64,000 bases of DNA from Daucus carota subsp. sativus (taxonomy: Eukaryota > Streptophyta > Magnoliopsida > Apiales > Apiaceae), in contig NC_030381.2 of NCBI RefSeq assembly GCF_001625215.2, positions 36,392,689-36,456,688 on the forward strand. Reading direction: 5' to 3'. The notes below the pieces were generated by a model. The model searched no databases, was not told the DNA's origin, and saw only the letters and a list, made by a program, of their open reading frames with translations. Positions 63,201 to 64,000 of this stretch are shown here, piece after piece. A program made the translations under genes and the position numbers. The stretch's first letter is position 1, and the number at the start of each line of letters is the position of its first letter.

Positions 63201-63821
63201 GATATAAGGAGCAATATCAAAGTTGAGATTATGAATCAGAGCATACCCAATTTGCTGACTGAAAAGTGGGATTGCATCATAGTTGCTGCACTTATTTCCA
63301 AAGGCTCTGGTGATACAGTCGTAGTAAAAGCTCCATTCTTTGCAGAGACAAGGGCGCTTGAGTTCCCCCATCTTGTCAGTGTTACCAGAGTATCCAAAGA
63401 ATTGCATCATATCCTTCAGAGTTTGGGTGCTGACAGAGCTATGATATTTGGAGTGCTGTGGAAGGTGGAGAGCCTTTCTTACAGTTTCAGGAGTGACAAT
63501 ATACTCCTGACCATCATATATGCATGTCAAAGAGGGTGATCCATGTTCACCACCATCATTGTATTTTGCTGAACGCCAGAGTGAGATAACTTGTGCTGGA
63601 GAAATCACCTCTGGTTGTGTGAGTGCATACATGAGCTCACTGTGAGCCAGATAGTCCTGAATGAGATGGAACTCGCTTGGAGCTTCATCGTTTGTCAGGA
63701 TTGCAGCGTAGTTGTTGGTGACGAACTTGACACCATTATATTCAAAAGCTTTGGTCGACATTTTCTGAAAAATCAAGAGAATAGTGAGGTGTAGACGAGG
63801 TGTTTGATGAAATGCGCACAA
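60201..63821 (-). CDS. Long 3' ORF of an LTR retrotransposon (function unknown)
   Basis: An uninterrupted frame of 1206 codons. I favour the internal start MSTKAFEYNGVKFVTNNY at 63761, because the first 20 residues look like translated leader and a CAG acceptor-like site precedes it. Residues about 21-320 form a globular N-terminal domain (YALTQPEVISPAQVISLWRS, YIVTPETVRKALHLP, FARFCQLIFSYCFPLVPL). A long low-complexity Ser/Pro/Glu region follows, then a predicted coiled coil (SVEARLSSIEFTQQSMQQTL) and Lys/Glu-rich stretches. The C-terminal helical domain contains LLLKSLRELEHFHYMLEI. No protease, reverse transcriptase, integrase or RNase H is seen. It lies just upstream of a polypurine tract and LTR, so it is a third or 'env-like position' ORF. 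No envelope function can be claimed. Confidence 0.65.
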   Translation of the reverse strand: MCAFHQTPRLHLTILLIFQKMSTKAFEYNGVKFVTNNYAAILTNDEAPSEFHLIQDYLAHSELMYALTQPEVISPAQVISLWRSAKYNDGGEHGSPSLTCIYDGQEYIVTPETVRKALHLPQHSKYHSSVSTQTLKDMMQFFGYSGNTDKMGELKRPCLCKEWSFYYDCITRAFGNKCSNYDAIPLFSQQIGYALIHNLNFDIAPYILRFIGDRRLEDEKTVYFARFCQLIFSYCFPLVPLPDTDTEPPFKITKRAFSDLIKKDSKKPQLPIFAIPVTVQDKLKLAMPDKYGSLFSDENLPTSSQHPQEIPTSGPSQKGPVVKSKPKQTSGPSQKGPVVTSSPTRVLRSSKQSSPSKQSSPPPRKRRFMQKLSDSDSDSEPEPVPLISRPRKKIKPTSTITDLTVDPPLESTVNPLEMVTISDPLMIEPLSAVPLTTSPHADTTMSESIPQSEDPLLHSTEAAIPISDNIPEESELIPEAIVTTPDIAQEIITPVEELIAAPDQEILSAANSEEATAPLCSQTLSIAVDDDDTDTTEVTSGHPIAPAGLAAEVSAENRISISVREVSPVRDPSPAQSASTAPVCEVPSSKPTENRVCTLSYSKRMQRAPTSSVEARLSSIEFTQQSMQQTLAELSSSVAQLVKFLIPDDAKKGEKVQKDKCKVDQQQRKPDDEEEDEEKKESGNLNSGNLNSQIILHSQSQSKEKRDDKAGSSSQQPQKRKSQQPLIPADCKTKALSEQLVELGDPESKLLSHTVKFQGEEKTFFYKAPTQLAFDEAVAKNLFEEENPGLSLEDIRKEEERLAAEIKKNRESKPNETATDQKKISSDGKKLVTEKSTSSRRKGIVISEINYADINRPRVYQKSDSDSSRKGKKVIDGVPSTRKAKSEVQQTPVNIPKETDQNLASDIAQAKHKDEENVKPVEVKATWIKSTTDRAQVDKDKSQKKKSLFGSLGTNLYKESSLLTRIRTHGTRGKEAYDWTGLGHRKEKIQTGSATTFRDPYPLTEKVGEVVTQEDLDKVESVQILMDTHDGTEDKEKIAIFLESGRVYRISEADLLLKSLRELEHFHYMLEIKNEATQRWSDLMKRTIREKRRFYGVQPDVEYIPKIAQDDGSEIDMEKNSSVMETIANIRVLGYNNEADRPRVIQLGEAMKRSKANALRSAIYQTGDEDEELKTVKAQMIQTLKQIEEKLITQFVKESYGYRLIG

Positions 63822-64000
63822 GAGTTTTTGAAACGATTATCAGAGAGAGAGAGTGATCAATTTGTGTGAAATAATGAAAAATTTCAATTTCTGACAATAT
63901 ATATGTGCATACGCATACTGGTGAGAGATAATCGCTGTAGTGGGGCACGTGGCAGGTTCTAAACGGTAAAAAATATGGTAGTGGAGAGGTAATTATGAGT
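63822..64000. other. Leader upstream of the long ORF (minus strand)
   Basis: Contains a GAGA-rich tract at 63842-63852 and a CACGTG (G-box core) at about 63947-63952. No coding sequence is seen. It is continuous with sequence outside the window. Confidence 0.4.

Noticed and set aside
63762..63821. First in-frame Met of the long ORF as the true start
   Set aside because: The first 20 residues look like translated leader, and an acceptor-like CAG lies just before the second Met, which begins a protein-like sequence.

Overview
The window is plant nuclear DNA, almost certainly from a dicot. The evidence is multi-exon genes with GT-AG introns, a nucleus-encoded photosystem II assembly factor carrying chloroplast and thylakoid targeting signals, a plant GH9 endoglucanase, intronless cytosolic sulfotransferases, a nuclear tRNA-Ala, and a dense population of plant transposons. 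I cannot name the species from sequence alone.

Layout. 1-11 kb is repeat-rich. It holds a three-unit palindromic MITE array (565-2435), a Stowaway inserted at the centre of another palindromic element (3712-4537), and two decayed tandem RNase H-like copies (4842-7012). A nucleolin gene lies on + (11217-16063): the splice sites I could read are canonical but many exons carry small indels. A GH9 endoglucanase lies on - (17715-20639) with intact catalytic exons and a frameshifted CBM49 exon. HCF136, an intact 8-exon photosystem II assembly factor, lies on - (23132-28060). From 28.9 to 33.3 kb there is a Helitron inside a MITE (29126-30349), tRNA-Ala(AGC) at 30904, and a 429-bp Mutator-type MITE. 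An intact 3-exon LysM-domain gene lies on + (33314-37654). From 38.3 to 44.5 kb a sulfotransferase array on - consists of two tandem units, each with one broken and one intact copy; a short fragment of the neighbouring LysM gene sits in both spacers. A decayed RNase H-like fragment lies at 45.6 kb. A three-exon EF-hand and Cys-rich gene lies on + (48866-49797). A 2.9-kb CACTA element (50086-53029) retains one intact ORF for the transposase-associated domain. The remainder is AT-rich sequence, an F-box-associated pseudogene (55801-56340), a small TRIM retroelement (58825-59488), and the 3' part of a larger LTR element with a long 3' ORF (59497-63821).

The host genes are unrelated housekeeping or metabolic functions and are not a pathway cluster. 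The only functional grouping is the sulfotransferase array. I found no clearly new biological system. The most informative signals are structural: transposons with exact target-site duplications or empty-site paralogues, a chimeric sulfotransferase/LysM duplication, and genes in which one module is decaying while the rest is intact.
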